Shown piece after piece: positions 43,018-52,521 of a stretch of 64,000 bases of DNA (positions are counted from its first letter, which is position 1; each line of letters begins with the position of its first letter). The position numbers and the translations under genes were made by a program. The notes under the pieces are model-generated. The model was not told the origin of the DNA. It searched no databases and saw only the letters and a program-made list of their open reading frames with translations. Source of the stretch: Epibacterium sp. Ofav1-8 (GTDB taxonomy: Bacteria > Pseudomonadota > Alphaproteobacteria > Rhodobacterales > Rhodobacteraceae); assembly GCF_022348185.1 (NCBI RefSeq), contig NZ_JAKRFD010000003.1, positions 248,001 to 312,000 on the forward strand, given 5' to 3'.

Positions 43018-44505
43018 ATGTCTGACCTGAACAAACTGGGCCTTGCAGAGGCCCGCGATCTGCTGCGCAAGGGTGACACCACCTCTGTGGAACTCACCGA
43101 GGCCTGCCTCAAGGCCATCGACGGCGCAGAGGCGCTCAACGCGTTTGTGCATAAAACCCCCGAGATCGCGCTGGAACGTGCCAAGGCGGCGGACGCGCGT
43201 CTTGCCGAGGGCGATGCGCCCGCCATGTGCGGCCTGCCCATCGGCATGAAGGATCTGTTCTGCACCAAGGGTATCGACAGCCAGGCGGCGTCGAACATCC
43301 TCAAGGGGTTCAAGCCTGAATATGAATCCACCGTCTCGCAGAAACTGCAGGACGCAGGCGCGGTCATGCTCGGCAAGCTGAACATGGACGAATTTGCCAT
43401 GGGCTCCTCGAACGAGACCTCTGCCTATGGCAATGCCATCAGCCCATGGCGGCGCGGCGCGGACGAGACCCCGCTGACCCCCGGTGGGTCTTCGGGTGGC
43501 TCTGCAGCGGCTGTGGCGGCAGACTTGTGCCTTGCGGCAACCGGCACCGACACCGGTGGGTCGATCCGCCAGCCTGCGGCCTTTACTGGCACCGTCGGCA
43601 TCAAACCCACCTATGGGCGCTGCTCGCGCTGGGGCATCGTGGCCTTTGCTTCCTCGCTGGATCAGGCCGGGCCGATGACCAAAAACGTACGCGATGCCGC
43701 CATCATGCTGGAGGCCATGTGCGGCCATGACGCCAAGGATTCGACCTCTGCGGACCTCGCGGTCCCCAATTTTGAGGCGATGCTGACCGGCGACATCAAA
43801 GGCAAGAAAATCGGCATCCCGCGCGAATACCGCATGGACGGCATGCCCGCCGAGATTGCCAAGCTCTGGGATGAGGGCGCGGCGATGCTCAAGGCTGCGG
43901 GCGCCGAGATCGTAGACATCTCGCTGCCGCACACAAAATACGCGCTGCCCGCATATTACGTGATTGCCCCGGCCGAGGCCTCTTCGAACCTCGCGCGTTA
44001 CGACGGCGTGCGCTACGGCCACCGCGCGACGCTCGCGCAGGGGGACGGCATCACCGAGATGTACGAGAAAACCCGCGCCGAAGGCTTTGGCCACGAGGTG
44101 CAACGCCGCGTGATGGTCGGAACCTATGTGCTGTCGGCGGGGTTCTATGACGCCTATTACAACCGCGCCCGCAAGGTCCGCACCCTTATCAAGAAGGACT
44201 TCGAGGACGCTTTTGCCGCAGGTGTGGACGCAATCCTGACCCCGGCGACGCCCTCCGCGGCCTTTGGTCTTGGCGAGATGAATGACGAAGATCCGGTTAA
44301 GATGTACCTGAACGACGTCTTCACCGTCACCGTGAACCTTGCCGGGCTGCCGGGGATTTCGGTACCAACCGGTGTTGACACCCAAGGTCTGCCGCTGGGG
44401 CTGCAACTGATCGGACGGCCGTGGGAAGAAGGGGACCTTCTGAATACCGCCTATGCGCTGGAGCAATCCGCTGGCTTTGTGGCCAAGCCCGCGCAGTGGT
44501 GGTAA
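43018..44505 (+). CDS. gatA: Aspartyl/glutamyl-tRNA amidotransferase subunit A
   Basis: A 495-residue glutaminase/amidase subunit that releases ammonia from glutamine for tRNA-dependent amidation. The amidase-signature catalytic triad is intact: Lys in [11 protein letters not shown], cis-Ser in [12 protein letters not shown] and nucleophile Ser in [12 protein letters not shown]. Length is normal. Coupled to gatC. Confidence 0.97.
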   Translation: MSDLNKLGLAEARDLLRKGDTTSVELTEACLKAIDGAEALNAFVHKTPEIALERAKAADARLAEGDAPAMCGLPIGMKDLFCTKGIDSQAASNILKGFKPEYESTVSQKLQDAGAVMLGKLNMDEFAMGSSNETSAYGNAISPWRRGADETPLTPGGSSGGSAAAVAADLCLAATGTDTGGSIRQPAAFTGTVGIKPTYGRCSRWGIVAFASSLDQAGPMTKNVRDAAIMLEAMCGHDAKDSTSADLAVPNFEAMLTGDIKGKKIGIPREYRMDGMPAEIAKLWDEGAAMLKAAGAEIVDISLPHTKYALPAYYVIAPAEASSNLARYDGVRYGHRATLAQGDGITEMYEKTRAEGFGHEVQRRVMVGTYVLSAGFYDAYYNRARKVRTLIKKDFEDAFAAGVDAILTPATPSAAFGLGEMNDEDPVKMYLNDVFTVTVNLAGLPGISVPTGVDTQGLPLGLQLIGRPWEEGDLLNTAYALEQSAGFVAKPAQWW

Positions 44506-44545
44506 GACAGGCGGCAACGACAGACAGAGCAGACAGGTGACACCC

Positions 44546-45304
44546 ATGCGAGTACTGGCAACCCTAGCGGCGGTGAGTGCGATTGCACTCGCGGCCTGTA
44601 GCCCGCAGGTACCCGACAGCGCCGCCGGGGTCGGGGACGAGACCAGCCCCTTTAACGCGCCGCCCGAAGTGGAGGCGGGGCGCACGCTGAATGGTGATCC
44701 GCTGGTGCCACCGGCACGCCTGTCCGACGAAACATCAGCCAATAACGCCAATTGGCAACAGCCGCGCCCATCGGGCGCGGCGGCCTCCAACGATGACATC
44801 GCCCGCGAGGCGGCGGCCGCGATTTCCGCTGCGGGGCAGAACTCCGGCCAGGCTCCGCTGGACGCGAGCCCCTCCAATCCGGCGCCGTCGCTTGTCGGCA
44901 ATCCCGGGATTTCGGACGAGAACAGTTTTGAGGCGGTGGCGGCCCGGCAAACCATCGAAAGCGATGCGGAGCGCATCGCCCGCCAGCGCGCCCAATACGA
45001 GGTGGTGGCCCCCACCGCGGTGCCGGAGCGTCCGCGCGATCTGTCGCCAAATATCGTGCGCTACGCATTGTCCACCTCGAACCCGCGCGGCCAGCGGATC
45101 TACAGCCGCACCGGCATCAACATGCAGGCGCGCTCGCAGCGCAATTGCGCGCAATATGCCTCCGCCGATCTGGCACAGGCAGCTTTCCTGGAGATGGGCG
45201 GGCCAAAACGCGACCGCAAGGCGCTGGACCCGGATGGGGATGGCTACGCCTGCGGCTGGGATCCGGCGCCCTTCCGCGCGGCTGTGCGTGCACAGGGCAA
45301 CTGA
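44546..45304 (+). CDS. Lipoprotein with C-terminal Excalibur calcium-binding domain
   Basis: A 252-residue envelope protein. Signal peptide plus lipobox LAAC end near residue 18. A long Pro/Ala/Asn-rich disordered region follows, and the last ~45 residues form an Excalibur domain (ADLAQAAFLEMGG, DPDGDGYACGWDP) with a DxDGDG calcium loop. The paired cysteines of the domain are present (NCAQY and YACGW). It precedes a peptidoglycan amidase gene by 9 bases, which suggests a cell-wall role. Confidence 0.82.
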   Translation: MRVLATLAAVSAIALAACSPQVPDSAAGVGDETSPFNAPPEVEAGRTLNGDPLVPPARLSDETSANNANWQQPRPSGAAASNDDIAREAAAAISAAGQNSGQAPLDASPSNPAPSLVGNPGISDENSFEAVAARQTIESDAERIARQRAQYEVVAPTAVPERPRDLSPNIVRYALSTSNPRGQRIYSRTGINMQARSQRNCAQYASADLAQAAFLEMGGPKRDRKALDPDGDGYACGWDPAPFRAAVRAQGN

Positions 45305-45313
45305 TCCCCCGAC

Positions 45314-45973
45314 ATGGCTGCGCTGGCCCCAATCTGGCATCCGAGCCCAAATTTCGGGCCCCGGCGCGATGGTCTGCGACCGCATCTGATCGTGCTGCAT
45401 TACACTGCCATGCAGAGCGCCGATGCGGCGCTCACGCGGCTATGTGATCCGGCATATGAGGTCTCCGCCCATTACCTGATCGGTGGCGATGGCAGGCTCT
45501 GGCAGCTGGTCGCGGAAGACCAGCGCGCCTGGCACGCGGGCGCAGGCGAATGGGCGGGCCAGCAGGACATCAATTCGCGCTCGATCGGGGTTGAGCTGGA
45601 CAATCGCGGCGATCACCCGTTTTCCGAACCGCAAATGCGGACGCTGGAGGCGCTGCTGCCGCAGATCATGACGCGCTGGGAGATCGCGCCCGAAGGGGTG
45701 ATTGGCCATTCAGACCTTGCCCCGGGGCGCAAATGGGACCCGGGGCCGCGCTTCGACTGGCAGCGGCTTGCGACCCTCGGATGTGCGCGGCCCGCCAGCC
45801 GGTCACATGCCGCCACCGCCGCCACACCGCACACCTTGCGCAAGGCGGCTCAGGCCTGCGGGTTCACCGCCGAGGTTGACGATGCCACGCTTCTGGAGGC
45901 CGTGCGTCTGCGCTATCGGCCCTGGGGGGAGGGGGCGCTGTGCCGCGACGACCTCATCCCGCTTCTGGACTGA
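45314..45973 (+). CDS. N-acetylmuramoyl-L-alanine amidase (AmpD-like)
   Basis: A 219-residue Amidase_2 enzyme that splits the muramic acid-L-Ala bond in peptidoglycan fragments. Zinc ligands are expected in VLHYTAMQSAD, the RAWHAGAGEWAG histidine region and GHSDLAPGRKWDPG, where His and the DxG site lie. A C-terminal helical part (HTLRKAAQACGFTAEV) resembles a peptidoglycan-binding tail. No signal peptide, so it probably acts on cytosolic recycled muropeptides. rnpB follows on the same strand. Confidence 0.9.
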   Translation: MAALAPIWHPSPNFGPRRDGLRPHLIVLHYTAMQSADAALTRLCDPAYEVSAHYLIGGDGRLWQLVAEDQRAWHAGAGEWAGQQDINSRSIGVELDNRGDHPFSEPQMRTLEALLPQIMTRWEIAPEGVIGHSDLAPGRKWDPGPRFDWQRLATLGCARPASRSHAATAATPHTLRKAAQACGFTAEVDDATLLEAVRLRYRPWGEGALCRDDLIPLLD

Positions 45974-46050
45974 TTTTCACCTTCTCACAAATATCCTGGG
46001 GTGAATGCGCATCCGCGCAGAGGGGCAACGCCCCTCCCACCCGTGCCACC

Positions 46051-46079
46051 TTGACGCAACGCCCCCGCCGGCGTAGGCA
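46051..46079 (+). promoter_or_regulatory. rnpB promoter
   Basis: TTGACG (46051-46056), 17-base spacer, TAGGCA (46074-46079). The predicted start, 7 bases on at 46086, coincides with the first base of the rnpB P1 helix. Confidence 0.7.
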
Positions 46080-46085
46080 GGCCGC

Positions 46086-46513
46086 GCGCAGAGAGCCGGA
46101 TGGCCGCGTTGGGGCACACGCCCCCGCGAGGAAAGTCCGGACTCCCTGAAACAACGGTGCCGGGTAACGCCCGGGCAGGGCAACCTGACGGAAAGCGCCA
46201 CAGAAATGAGACCGCCTCGCCGCTCTGGAGGTTCGCCAAAGGATGCGACGGGGTAAGGATGAAACGGTGGGGTAAGAGCCCACCGCACCGCTGGCAACAG
46301 GGGTGGCACGGCAAGCCCCACCGGGAGCAATGCCAAATAGGGCCTCCGCGCGGGCCGGGTCGGGCAACCGAGACCGCCGCTAGGGATGTTTCACCCGAGA
46401 GAGGCCGGGTTGGCAGCTAGAGGCGTCCGGCAACGGGCGTCCCAGAAGAATGGTCATCAAACCCTGCCTCTCGGGGCAGGGGGAACAAGATCCGGCTTAC
46501 AGGCTCTCTGCGC
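46086..46513 (+). ncRNA. rnpB: RNase P RNA (type A)
   Basis: The catalytic RNA that removes tRNA 5' leaders, about 428 nt. P1 forms between GCGCAGAGAGCC at the 5' end and GGCTCTCTGCGC at the 3' end. Conserved region I has GAGGAAAGTCCGGACTCC (46119-46136); GGTAAGAGCCCACCG (46270-46284) and the pseudoknot strands are present. Standard alphaproteobacterial form. Confidence 0.95.
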
Positions 46514-46603
46514 AAAACACCCTCGCCGGGCAGGCGGGATCATCGCAAGTCCCTTCGGAGGCGCGATTTTAGCGAGAGCTGCAATTTAGCCGGGCGAATC
46601 CTA

Positions 46604-46631
46604 TTGACACTCGCCACCACAAAGGTAAAAG
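46604..46631 (+). promoter_or_regulatory. rpmG promoter
   Basis: TTGACA (46604-46609), 16-base spacer, TAAAAG (46626-46631), about 65 bases before the rpmG ATG. Confidence 0.65.
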
Positions 46632-46695
46632 CGCACGCTCATATAGGAATTAGACCCGAGAGGCCCCCTGCCTTTTCGGACGCAGGAGAAGCACA

Positions 46696-46863
46696 ATGGC
46701 GAAGCCGACGACCATCAAAATCCGCCTGAACTCGACCGCGGGCACGGGCCACTTCTACGTGACCAAGAAAAACGCGCGCACCATGACCGAGAAAATGACC
46801 ATTCGTAAATACGACCCGGTCGCGCGCAAGCACGTCGAGTACAAAGAAGGCAAAATCAAGTAA
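46696..46863 (+). CDS. rpmG: 50S ribosomal protein L33
   Basis: A 55-residue basic ribosomal protein ([20 protein letters not shown] start, [20 protein letters not shown] core). It lacks the four cysteines of zinc-binding L33, so it is the C-minus, zinc-independent form usual in alphaproteobacteria. AGGAGAA lies 5 bases before the ATG. Its own promoter and terminator frame it as a single-gene unit. Confidence 0.96.
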   Translation: MAKPTTIKIRLNSTAGTGHFYVTKKNARTMTEKMTIRKYDPVARKHVEYKEGKIK

Positions 46864-46897
46864 GCCTTTCGGGGTCCCATCAGGATCTCTTGATTTG

Positions 46898-46930
46898 AAA
46901 AGGGTCGCGCATCTGCAGCGGCCCTTTTGC
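46898..46930 (+). terminator. rpmG terminator
   Basis: Eleven-bp stem AAAAGGGTCGC/GCGGCCCTTTT (one G-T pair) with a 9-base loop, ending in a T run. Confidence 0.88.
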
Positions 46931-47009
46931 TTTGAAGGGGGCAGCTATCTGGCCGCCTCGCGCACCATCGGCCAATGGTTTCGCGCCTCCGCAGAAAATG
47001 GGGCAAGCC

Positions 47010-47528
47010 ATGTTTCGGATCAGAGCGGCCACACCGGATGATCACGCCGCGGTGGAGCGCCTGTTGGCGGACAGTTACCCAAGGCTCCTGCAGGGGGCTT
47101 ATCCGTCGCCGGTGCTAGCGGCTGCGCTGCCCAAGCTGATCCGGGCCAAGCCAGAACTGTTGCAAAGCGGGACGTATTTTCTGGCGATTTGCAAACGTGA
47201 TGACCGTATCCTGGGTGCCGGTGGGTGGACTGCGGATCCGTCCCGGCCAGGTCATGGCCATATCCGTCACGTGGCGACAGCCCATGACAGCGTGCGTCGC
47301 GGCGTGGGGCGGGCGGTACTGGCGCACGCGCTTGCCTCTGCCCGCGCGGCTGCGGTCCGGGATGTGGTCTGTCATGCGACTCTGCCGGCGGTGCCATTCT
47401 ACCGGGCTCTTGGGTTCGTGGAACAGGGCCGCACCGAGATGGAGCTGGCGCCGGGGCTTGGTTTTCCGGTGGTGGTGATGCATCAGACGCTTTCTGACGG
47501 ATGCTGGCGATCCCGTGGAGTTTTCTAA
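47010..47528 (+). CDS. GNAT-family N-acetyltransferase
   Basis: A 172-residue acetyl-CoA-dependent transferase. IRAATPDDHAAVERLLADSY opens the fold; HVATAHDSVRRGVGRAVLAH is the pyrophosphate-binding loop, and PFYRALGFVEQGRTEMEL the closing strands. ATG 47010 fits the family's N terminus; ATG 46998 is an alternative. Substrate unknown. Confidence 0.85.
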   Translation: MFRIRAATPDDHAAVERLLADSYPRLLQGAYPSPVLAAALPKLIRAKPELLQSGTYFLAICKRDDRILGAGGWTADPSRPGHGHIRHVATAHDSVRRGVGRAVLAHALASARAAAVRDVVCHATLPAVPFYRALGFVEQGRTEMELAPGLGFPVVVMHQTLSDGCWRSRGVF

Positions 47529-47633
47529 AATCCGCCGGGAATGGCGTCACGCGGTCCCCCGCAGTGCACAGTCTTGCCATATTTCAACATCAAACCGGGG
47601 CTGTGGTGTGAGAGACGTTTAGGGGTAAGTGTC

Positions 47634-47759
47634 ATGCGCAAGCTGTTTGGATTATCGCTACTGGTGGTGTTGTTGCCGGCTGCGGCGGCGGTCACGGGAG
47701 AGCGGGATACGGTGATGTATCTGGAGGCTCCGGCCCGGATCACGGTCGTGCCGCTCTGA
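47634..47759 (+). CDS. Small secreted peptide, 41 residues
   Basis: A short frame with a signal-peptide-like start (MRKLFGLSLLVVLLPAAAAV) and a ~20-residue mature part. AGGGGT lies upstream of the ATG, but the spacing is long. No family recognised. It could be a small periplasmic protein or a chance frame. Confidence 0.4.
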   Translation: MRKLFGLSLLVVLLPAAAAVTGERDTVMYLEAPARITVVPL

Positions 47760-47830
47760 GATCCTGCGCATCCGAGGGGGCGCTACCAGGGTGGCCAGGC
47801 GCGACCTTCGGAGCTGCAGGCCCGCCCGGC

Positions 47831-48322
47831 TCAGCCGCGGGTGTGGGGCTCCGCCCGCCACTCGGCCATGGTGATCACCGGCTCCAGCCCGAAATGGCGC
47901 ATCAGGGCCGCTGAGGCCACGTTGAAGGGCGCATAGGTGACACCGATCACATCGGCCCCTTTCTCAAGAGCGTCATGCTTCATGCGCGTCATCAAGGCCT
48001 TGCCAACACCGATCCGGCGCAAGGCCGGTGCGACCGTGATGTGGTGCACCATTGCGCGCCGCTCTGCCGGGCGCACGGGCAGGGCAGGGCGATCCTCCAA
48101 TTCATAGATCAGATAGCCCATGATGGCGTCCTGCGGGCTGACCGCCGCAAGGGCGTGTATGCCGGGCTGTGCCAGCCAGTCCTCAAGCCAGGTGCACAGA
48201 TGGTCGGTTGAGGGCTGCGCGGTGTGGCGTTCAGGCTGATGCGCGACATGCAGCGCGTGCAGATCCTGCAACAGGGGCACCAGAGATGCGGCCCGGTCGG
48301 GGCCAATGGGTTCAATCTTCAT
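47831..48322 (-). CDS. GNAT-family N-acetyltransferase
   Basis: A 163-residue transferase. The acetyl-CoA loop VAPALRRIGVGKALMTRM follows the strand MVHHITV, and NVASAALMRHFGLEPVITM closes the domain. Transcribed downstream of the Bax-inhibitor gene but after its terminator. Substrate unknown. Confidence 0.87.
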   Translation of the reverse strand: MKIEPIGPDRAASLVPLLQDLHALHVAHQPERHTAQPSTDHLCTWLEDWLAQPGIHALAAVSPQDAIMGYLIYELEDRPALPVRPAERRAMVHHITVAPALRRIGVGKALMTRMKHDALEKGADVIGVTYAPFNVASAALMRHFGLEPVITMAEWRAEPHTRG

Positions 48323-48370
48323 CGGTCAATCCTTGGCTCGTGTCGAAATCAAATCACGGATCTGAAAAAG

Positions 48371-48399
48371 AAAAGGGGCGGATCGATCTGATCCGCCCC
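48371..48399 (-). terminator. Terminator of the Bax-inhibitor-1 gene
   Basis: Ten-bp stem GGGGCGGATC/GATCCGCCCC with a 5-base loop; on the minus strand it is followed by a T-rich run. Confidence 0.92.
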
Positions 48400-48426
48400 G
48401 GCTGTCTGTCAGTTGGGAGTGTGCGG

Positions 48427-49206
48427 TTATTCGCGGTTCCCAAGCAGCTGGAGCAAGAACATGAACATGTTGATGAAGTCCAGATAGAGGCTCAACGCGC
48501 CCATGATCGCCGATTTCGCCAGCCAGTCCTGATCGCCAGCGTGGACCATCTCAAGGTAGTCGTTCTTGATGCGCTGGGTGTCATAGGCGGTCAGACCTGC
48601 AAAGATCAGCACGCCCAGTACGGAAATCGCAAAGGCCATCGCGGAGGAGGCCAGGAAAATGTTCACCACCGAGGCCACGATCAGGCCGATCACGCCCATG
48701 ATCAGGAACGAACCCATGCCGGACAGGTCTTTCTTGGTGGTGTAGCCCACCAGCGACAGACCCGCAAAGGCGATGGAGGTGATCAGGAACACCTGCGCGA
48801 TGCTCTCGCCGGTGAACACCACGAAGATCGAAGAGATCGACAGGCCCATCAGCGCGGCAAAAGCGTAGAACACCAGCTGCACGCCAGCGGCGGAGAGGCG
48901 CTTCACCGCAGCGCCAAAGCCGAAGAAGACAAAGGCCAGCGGGGCGAACATGATCACCCACCTCAGCGGTGAACCATAGATCGCGTAGCCGAAGTTGGTC
49001 AGGTAGGTATCGCTGCTCAGCTGCGCGACGGCCGCAGACGGATCGGAGGTGACCGAGAGGCCCGCGATCGCCCAGGCGGCGAGGAATGTGATGAGTGTGC
49101 CCACGGACATGGTGCCGTAGACCTTGTTCATATGGGCGCGAAGCCCGGCGTCGATCTCGGCGCTGCGCGCACCGGCAGCAGATCGAATGCTGTCAAACTG
49201 TGCCAT
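48427..49206 (-). CDS. Bax inhibitor-1/YccA family membrane protein
   Basis: A 259-residue protein with seven predicted membrane helices, of the TMBIM/YccA type. Typical segments are IFVVFTGESIAQVFLITSIA, GMGSFLIMGVIGLIVASVVN and the C-terminal YDTQRIKNDY followed by LYLDFINMFMFLLQLLGNR. Family members are proton/calcium channels or FtsH modulators. Stand-alone gene with its own terminator. Confidence 0.95.
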   Translation of the reverse strand: MAQFDSIRSAAGARSAEIDAGLRAHMNKVYGTMSVGTLITFLAAWAIAGLSVTSDPSAAVAQLSSDTYLTNFGYAIYGSPLRWVIMFAPLAFVFFGFGAAVKRLSAAGVQLVFYAFAALMGLSISSIFVVFTGESIAQVFLITSIAFAGLSLVGYTTKKDLSGMGSFLIMGVIGLIVASVVNIFLASSAMAFAISVLGVLIFAGLTAYDTQRIKNDYLEMVHAGDQDWLAKSAIMGALSLYLDFINMFMFLLQLLGNRE

Positions 49207-49432
49207 GTATCATGGTCTCCGTCTAGATTCTCCCTCAGAGCACACCCGCGACGCGGATCTGCCTGTTGCCCTGAATATTGGCATTTGTGCCCGCCGGTTC
49301 AAGGGTTTCCGGGCAGGATCAGGGCAAAAGCGAAGCCACAATTATATATTTTTTGCCGGAACCGGTCAGGGGGTGTCGGTTGGGCCGGTTCCGGCGGCTG
49401 TTGTACGTGTGTATTGGGTCATGTGGGTGGGC

Positions 49433-49645
49433 TCAGCGCATCCAGTGTTCCGGGGCATCCCACATGCTGCGCCGGGCTTCGGCATCGGCCTGCGTGCGAT
49501 CAATGCCGATATCCTTGAGCTGCGCATCGCTGAGTTGCGCCAGGTTGTGACGTTGCCGGCGCAGGGCCAGGGCCGCGCCCAGCCTCGAGAATACGGACGC
49601 CCGGCGCTGGGGCAGGCAGGTGTGTTGGGACAGACTATTTGCCAT
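49433..49645 (-). CDS. DUF1127 (YjiS-like) small protein
   Basis: A 70-residue basic protein ending in the DUF1127 helix pair (LAQLSDAQLKDIGIDRTQAD). GGAGAT precedes the ATG. In alphaproteobacteria such small proteins take part in RNA turnover and phosphate or stress adaptation. Divergent from the LysR gene. Confidence 0.88.
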   Translation of the reverse strand: MANSLSQHTCLPQRRASVFSRLGAALALRRQRHNLAQLSDAQLKDIGIDRTQADAEARRSMWDAPEHWMR

Positions 49646-49771
49646 GACGGATCTCCATAGATTGTTTTGTGATGAGTTGTCGTTGTTGCATCACTGGTAT
49701 TGATCTATATGGGAAGAATGTGCCATTCTCAAAACGAATGATTTTGAAGGTGTCCATCAAGGAGTGTGATA

Positions 49772-50689
49772 ATGAGAAATCTGGACGTCACCACGCTGCG
49801 CTCGTTCGTGGCGGTCGCCGACACCGGCGGTGTCACGCGCGCGGCATCTTTCCTGCATCTGACGCAATCGGCGGTGTCGATGCAGCTCAAGCGTCTCGAA
49901 GAGATGCTGGGCGTGGAGCTGCTGGATCGCACGGGGCGCAATATCGGCCTGACCGCGGCCGGCGAGCAGCTCTTGGGGTTTGCGCGCAAGATGCTGAGCC
50001 TCAATGACGAGATCATCACCCGCCTGACCGATCAGGCCTTTGAGGGTGAGGTGACGCTGGGGGTGCCGCACGATGTGGTGCATCCGGTGATCCCGATGGT
50101 GATGCAGCGCTTTAATGTGCAGTTCCCGCGGGTGAAGGTGAATCTCTGCACCTCCAACACGCGCGATCTGAAGATGGACTTCGATCAGGGGCGGTTTGAC
50201 CTGATTGTCACCACCGAGAGTTCTGCGGGCGCGGGGGGGGAGACCATCCACCAGATGCCGTTGCGCTGGATCGGGGCATTGAGCGGTCAAACCTGGCGTC
50301 AGCGACCGCTGCGCATCGGCTTCTGCCGCAATTGTATCTTCCGCAGCCTGGCGACGGCGGCGCTCGATGATGCGGGCATCCCGTGGGAAATGGCGGTGGA
50401 CAGCGAGTCCGACCGCACGGTCGAGGCCACCGTCAGTGCGGATCTGGCGGTGGGCGTGCTGCTGGAGGGCACCCAGCCCGCGCACCAGCAGGTGATCGAC
50501 CACGGCGGCAGCCTGCCCACATTGCCGGTCCAGCACATCAACCTCTATGGATCGGACCGGGCGCGCGCCCAATATGTCGAGCACCTGGCCGGTCTGATCC
50601 GTCAGGGGTTCTCCGGCCTGTCGCAGCCGGGCCTGCGTGCCGTTGGCACCGATATGGTTAGCCCGGGTGCGCAGCTCGGGGTTGTATGA
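49772..50689 (+). CDS. LysR-family transcriptional regulator
   Basis: A 305-residue regulator. Winged HTH at 1-60 (LRSFVAVADTGGVTRAASFL, QSAVSMQLKRLEEMLGVELL), effector domain from ~90. AAGGAG lies 7 bases before ATG 49772. Its 3' end overlaps the convergent oxidoreductase gene by 32 bases. The target is unknown; the divergent DUF1127 gene and its own promoter share the 126-base upstream gap. Confidence 0.93.
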   Translation: MRNLDVTTLRSFVAVADTGGVTRAASFLHLTQSAVSMQLKRLEEMLGVELLDRTGRNIGLTAAGEQLLGFARKMLSLNDEIITRLTDQAFEGEVTLGVPHDVVHPVIPMVMQRFNVQFPRVKVNLCTSNTRDLKMDFDQGRFDLIVTTESSAGAGGETIHQMPLRWIGALSGQTWRQRPLRIGFCRNCIFRSLATAALDDAGIPWEMAVDSESDRTVEATVSADLAVGVLLEGTQPAHQQVIDHGGSLPTLPVQHINLYGSDRARAQYVEHLAGLIRQGFSGLSQPGLRAVGTDMVSPGAQLGVV

Positions 50690-51632
50690 CCACCTTGCCG
50701 GTGGCCGCGCGGGTTCGGATCAACTCCAGCCCCCGCGCGGTTTCGCTCAACGGCAGCCGATGGCTGATGTGCGGGGTGATCTGCCCCTCCGCCAGCCAGG
50801 TCATCAGTGTGCTGAACGTATCCTGCCCCACCTCGGGGCGCAGCTTCACCAGTCCGCCGAGGTAAAAGCCGATCACGGTCAGGTTCTTGACCAGCAGATG
50901 ATTGGCCGGGATCTGTGGCACCTCGCCGCCGGCAAACCCGATCGGAATCAGACGCCCGCCCGGATTGGTGGCCCGAAACGCCGCCGTCCAGGTGTCGCCG
51001 CCCACCGCGTCATAGACCACATCCGCCCCGCCCAGGTCCTTGACCCGTTGCCGCAGGTCGTCTGTGGCGTCGATCAGGTGATCTGCGCCGGCAGCCTTGG
51101 CCACCGCCAGTTTGTCCGCGCCCCGGGCCTGAGCAATCACGGTCGCGCCAAGGCGCTTGCCGATCTCGACCGCGGTCAGCCCCACGCCGCCAGCCGCCCC
51201 GGTAACCAGCAGGGTTTCCCCGGCCTTCAGACGCGCCTGGTGCTGAAGCGCCAGCAGGCTGGTGCCGTAGGCGATCAGCGATGCGGCGGCATCGTCAAAG
51301 CTGACCGCATCCGGAAGGTGAACCGCCTGGGCCGCGTCAAAGACCCCGTATTCGGCCAGCCCGTCCTGGCCACAAAACACCGCCACGCGATCCCCGATTT
51401 CGAAATTCGAAATATCAGATCCGAGTTTTGTAATGATTCCGGCGCATTCCAGCCCCGGCGTAAAGGGCAGCGGCGGCGTGTCCTGATAGCGTCCCTCGGT
51501 CATCAGGAGATCAGCAAAGTTCAGGGCGCAGGCGTGAATTTCAATCTGAATTTCCCCCTGTTCAGGATCCGGTATTTCGACCTGTTGCAGCTGGCCGGGG
51601 GTCTCGTGTTTTCCTATACGAAAGGATAGCAT
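50658..51632 (-). CDS. Zinc-less NADPH:quinone oxidoreductase-type MDR protein
   Basis: A 324-residue medium-chain dehydrogenase/reductase. GroES-like N-terminal part with TPGLECAGIITKLG, then a Rossmann domain with VTGAAGGVGLTAVEIGKRLG. The zinc-binding Cys/His pattern of alcohol dehydrogenases is absent. ATG 51632 follows AAAGAGGC; 14 more upstream codons are unlikely. Reduces a quinone or enoyl substrate with NADPH. Confidence 0.9.
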   Translation of the reverse strand: MLSFRIGKHETPGQLQQVEIPDPEQGEIQIEIHACALNFADLLMTEGRYQDTPPLPFTPGLECAGIITKLGSDISNFEIGDRVAVFCGQDGLAEYGVFDAAQAVHLPDAVSFDDAAASLIAYGTSLLALQHQARLKAGETLLVTGAAGGVGLTAVEIGKRLGATVIAQARGADKLAVAKAAGADHLIDATDDLRQRVKDLGGADVVYDAVGGDTWTAAFRATNPGGRLIPIGFAGGEVPQIPANHLLVKNLTVIGFYLGGLVKLRPEVGQDTFSTLMTWLAEGQITPHISHRLPLSETARGLELIRTRAATGKVVIQPRAAHPG

Positions 51633-51984
51633 GCCTCTTTTCCTTACTGATTCGCTCTTGATTGATTCGGTCAAAACGCTGCTTCGTAAACCGGCAAAAA
51701 ACGGCTCACCATTTATGGGGAGACGCCATTCGCCGTCGTCTTACCGTATTTCGCGCTAATTTTTGATGCATTAAATCATATGTTTGAGGGGCGAGCCCGT
51801 TGCGCGCGTGCTGCTTTACTTGAATTCAACCAAGAAGGGCGTACACTTTCCACAATACTGAACTTCTGACCCGAAACAAATGAACTCCGATGACGAATTG
51901 ATGCGCCATCGGTACGTGGTTCCGGAAATGGTCGTAATGTAACGTGGCAGGCTTCTGGAATGCCGTAACTGGGAGAATAACAAA
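51633..51984. other. Divergent promoter region, quinone reductase gene / XRE gene
   Basis: About 350 bases, AT-richer than its surroundings, with no gene. TTGAAT (51820-51825), a 16-base spacer and TACACT (51842-51847) are a weak candidate promoter for the XRE regulator. Short frames on the minus strand overlap one another and look spurious. Confidence 0.45.
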
Positions 51985-52356
51985 ATGGCACATCCCGTCG
52001 ATACACATGTGGGGAAACGCATTCGTCATCGCCGCTGGTTGATCGGAATGACGCAACAGCAATTGGCGGAAAAGGTTGGCATCAAGTTTCAGCAGATCCA
52101 GAAGTACGAAACCGGTGCAAACCGCGTCAGTGCTTCGCGGCTGTGGGATATTTCCGATGCCCTCGACGTGAATGTCAGCTTTTTCTTCGAAGGGTTGCAG
52201 GACGAGGACAAGGCCGTGGCCGAAAAGGCGCGCGTGCCCGCGGATCTGATGGGCGACAAGGAAGCCCTCGATCTGGTGCGGTCCTACTACGCCATTCCGG
52301 AGAACCAGCGCCGCCGCCTGTTCGAACTGGCGCGCGTGCTGAGTGACGTCGCCTGA
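51985..52356 (+). CDS. XRE-family transcriptional regulator
   Basis: A 123-residue DNA-binding protein. HTH_3 domain at residues 10-65 with TQQQLAEKVGIKFQQIQKYE and ANRVSASRLWDISDALDVNV. The C-terminal part (LVRSYYAIPENQRRRLFELA) is the helical extension common to the alphaproteobacterial group of these regulators. GGGAG lies before the ATG. Single-gene unit with its own terminator. Confidence 0.93.
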   Translation: MAHPVDTHVGKRIRHRRWLIGMTQQQLAEKVGIKFQQIQKYETGANRVSASRLWDISDALDVNVSFFFEGLQDEDKAVAEKARVPADLMGDKEALDLVRSYYAIPENQRRRLFELARVLSDVA

Positions 52357-52383
52357 GAGCCAGGCTGACGTCGATGTAATCTG

Positions 52384-52410
52384 AAAGGCCGCTCTCTGGG
52401 CGGCCTTTTG
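52384..52410 (+). terminator. Terminator of the XRE gene
   Basis: Nine-bp stem AAAGGCCGC/GCGGCCTTT, 7-base loop, ending TTTTG. Confidence 0.92.
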
Positions 52411-52521
52411 TCATGTGGGATGTGCAGGGCGATGCGTTGACGGCGGCTTTGGGCTTGATTGCCCTGACCTGCCATGGCACGCGATTGAAACCAGCCCCTG
52501 CAATGACCGGAGCCCGTTTGC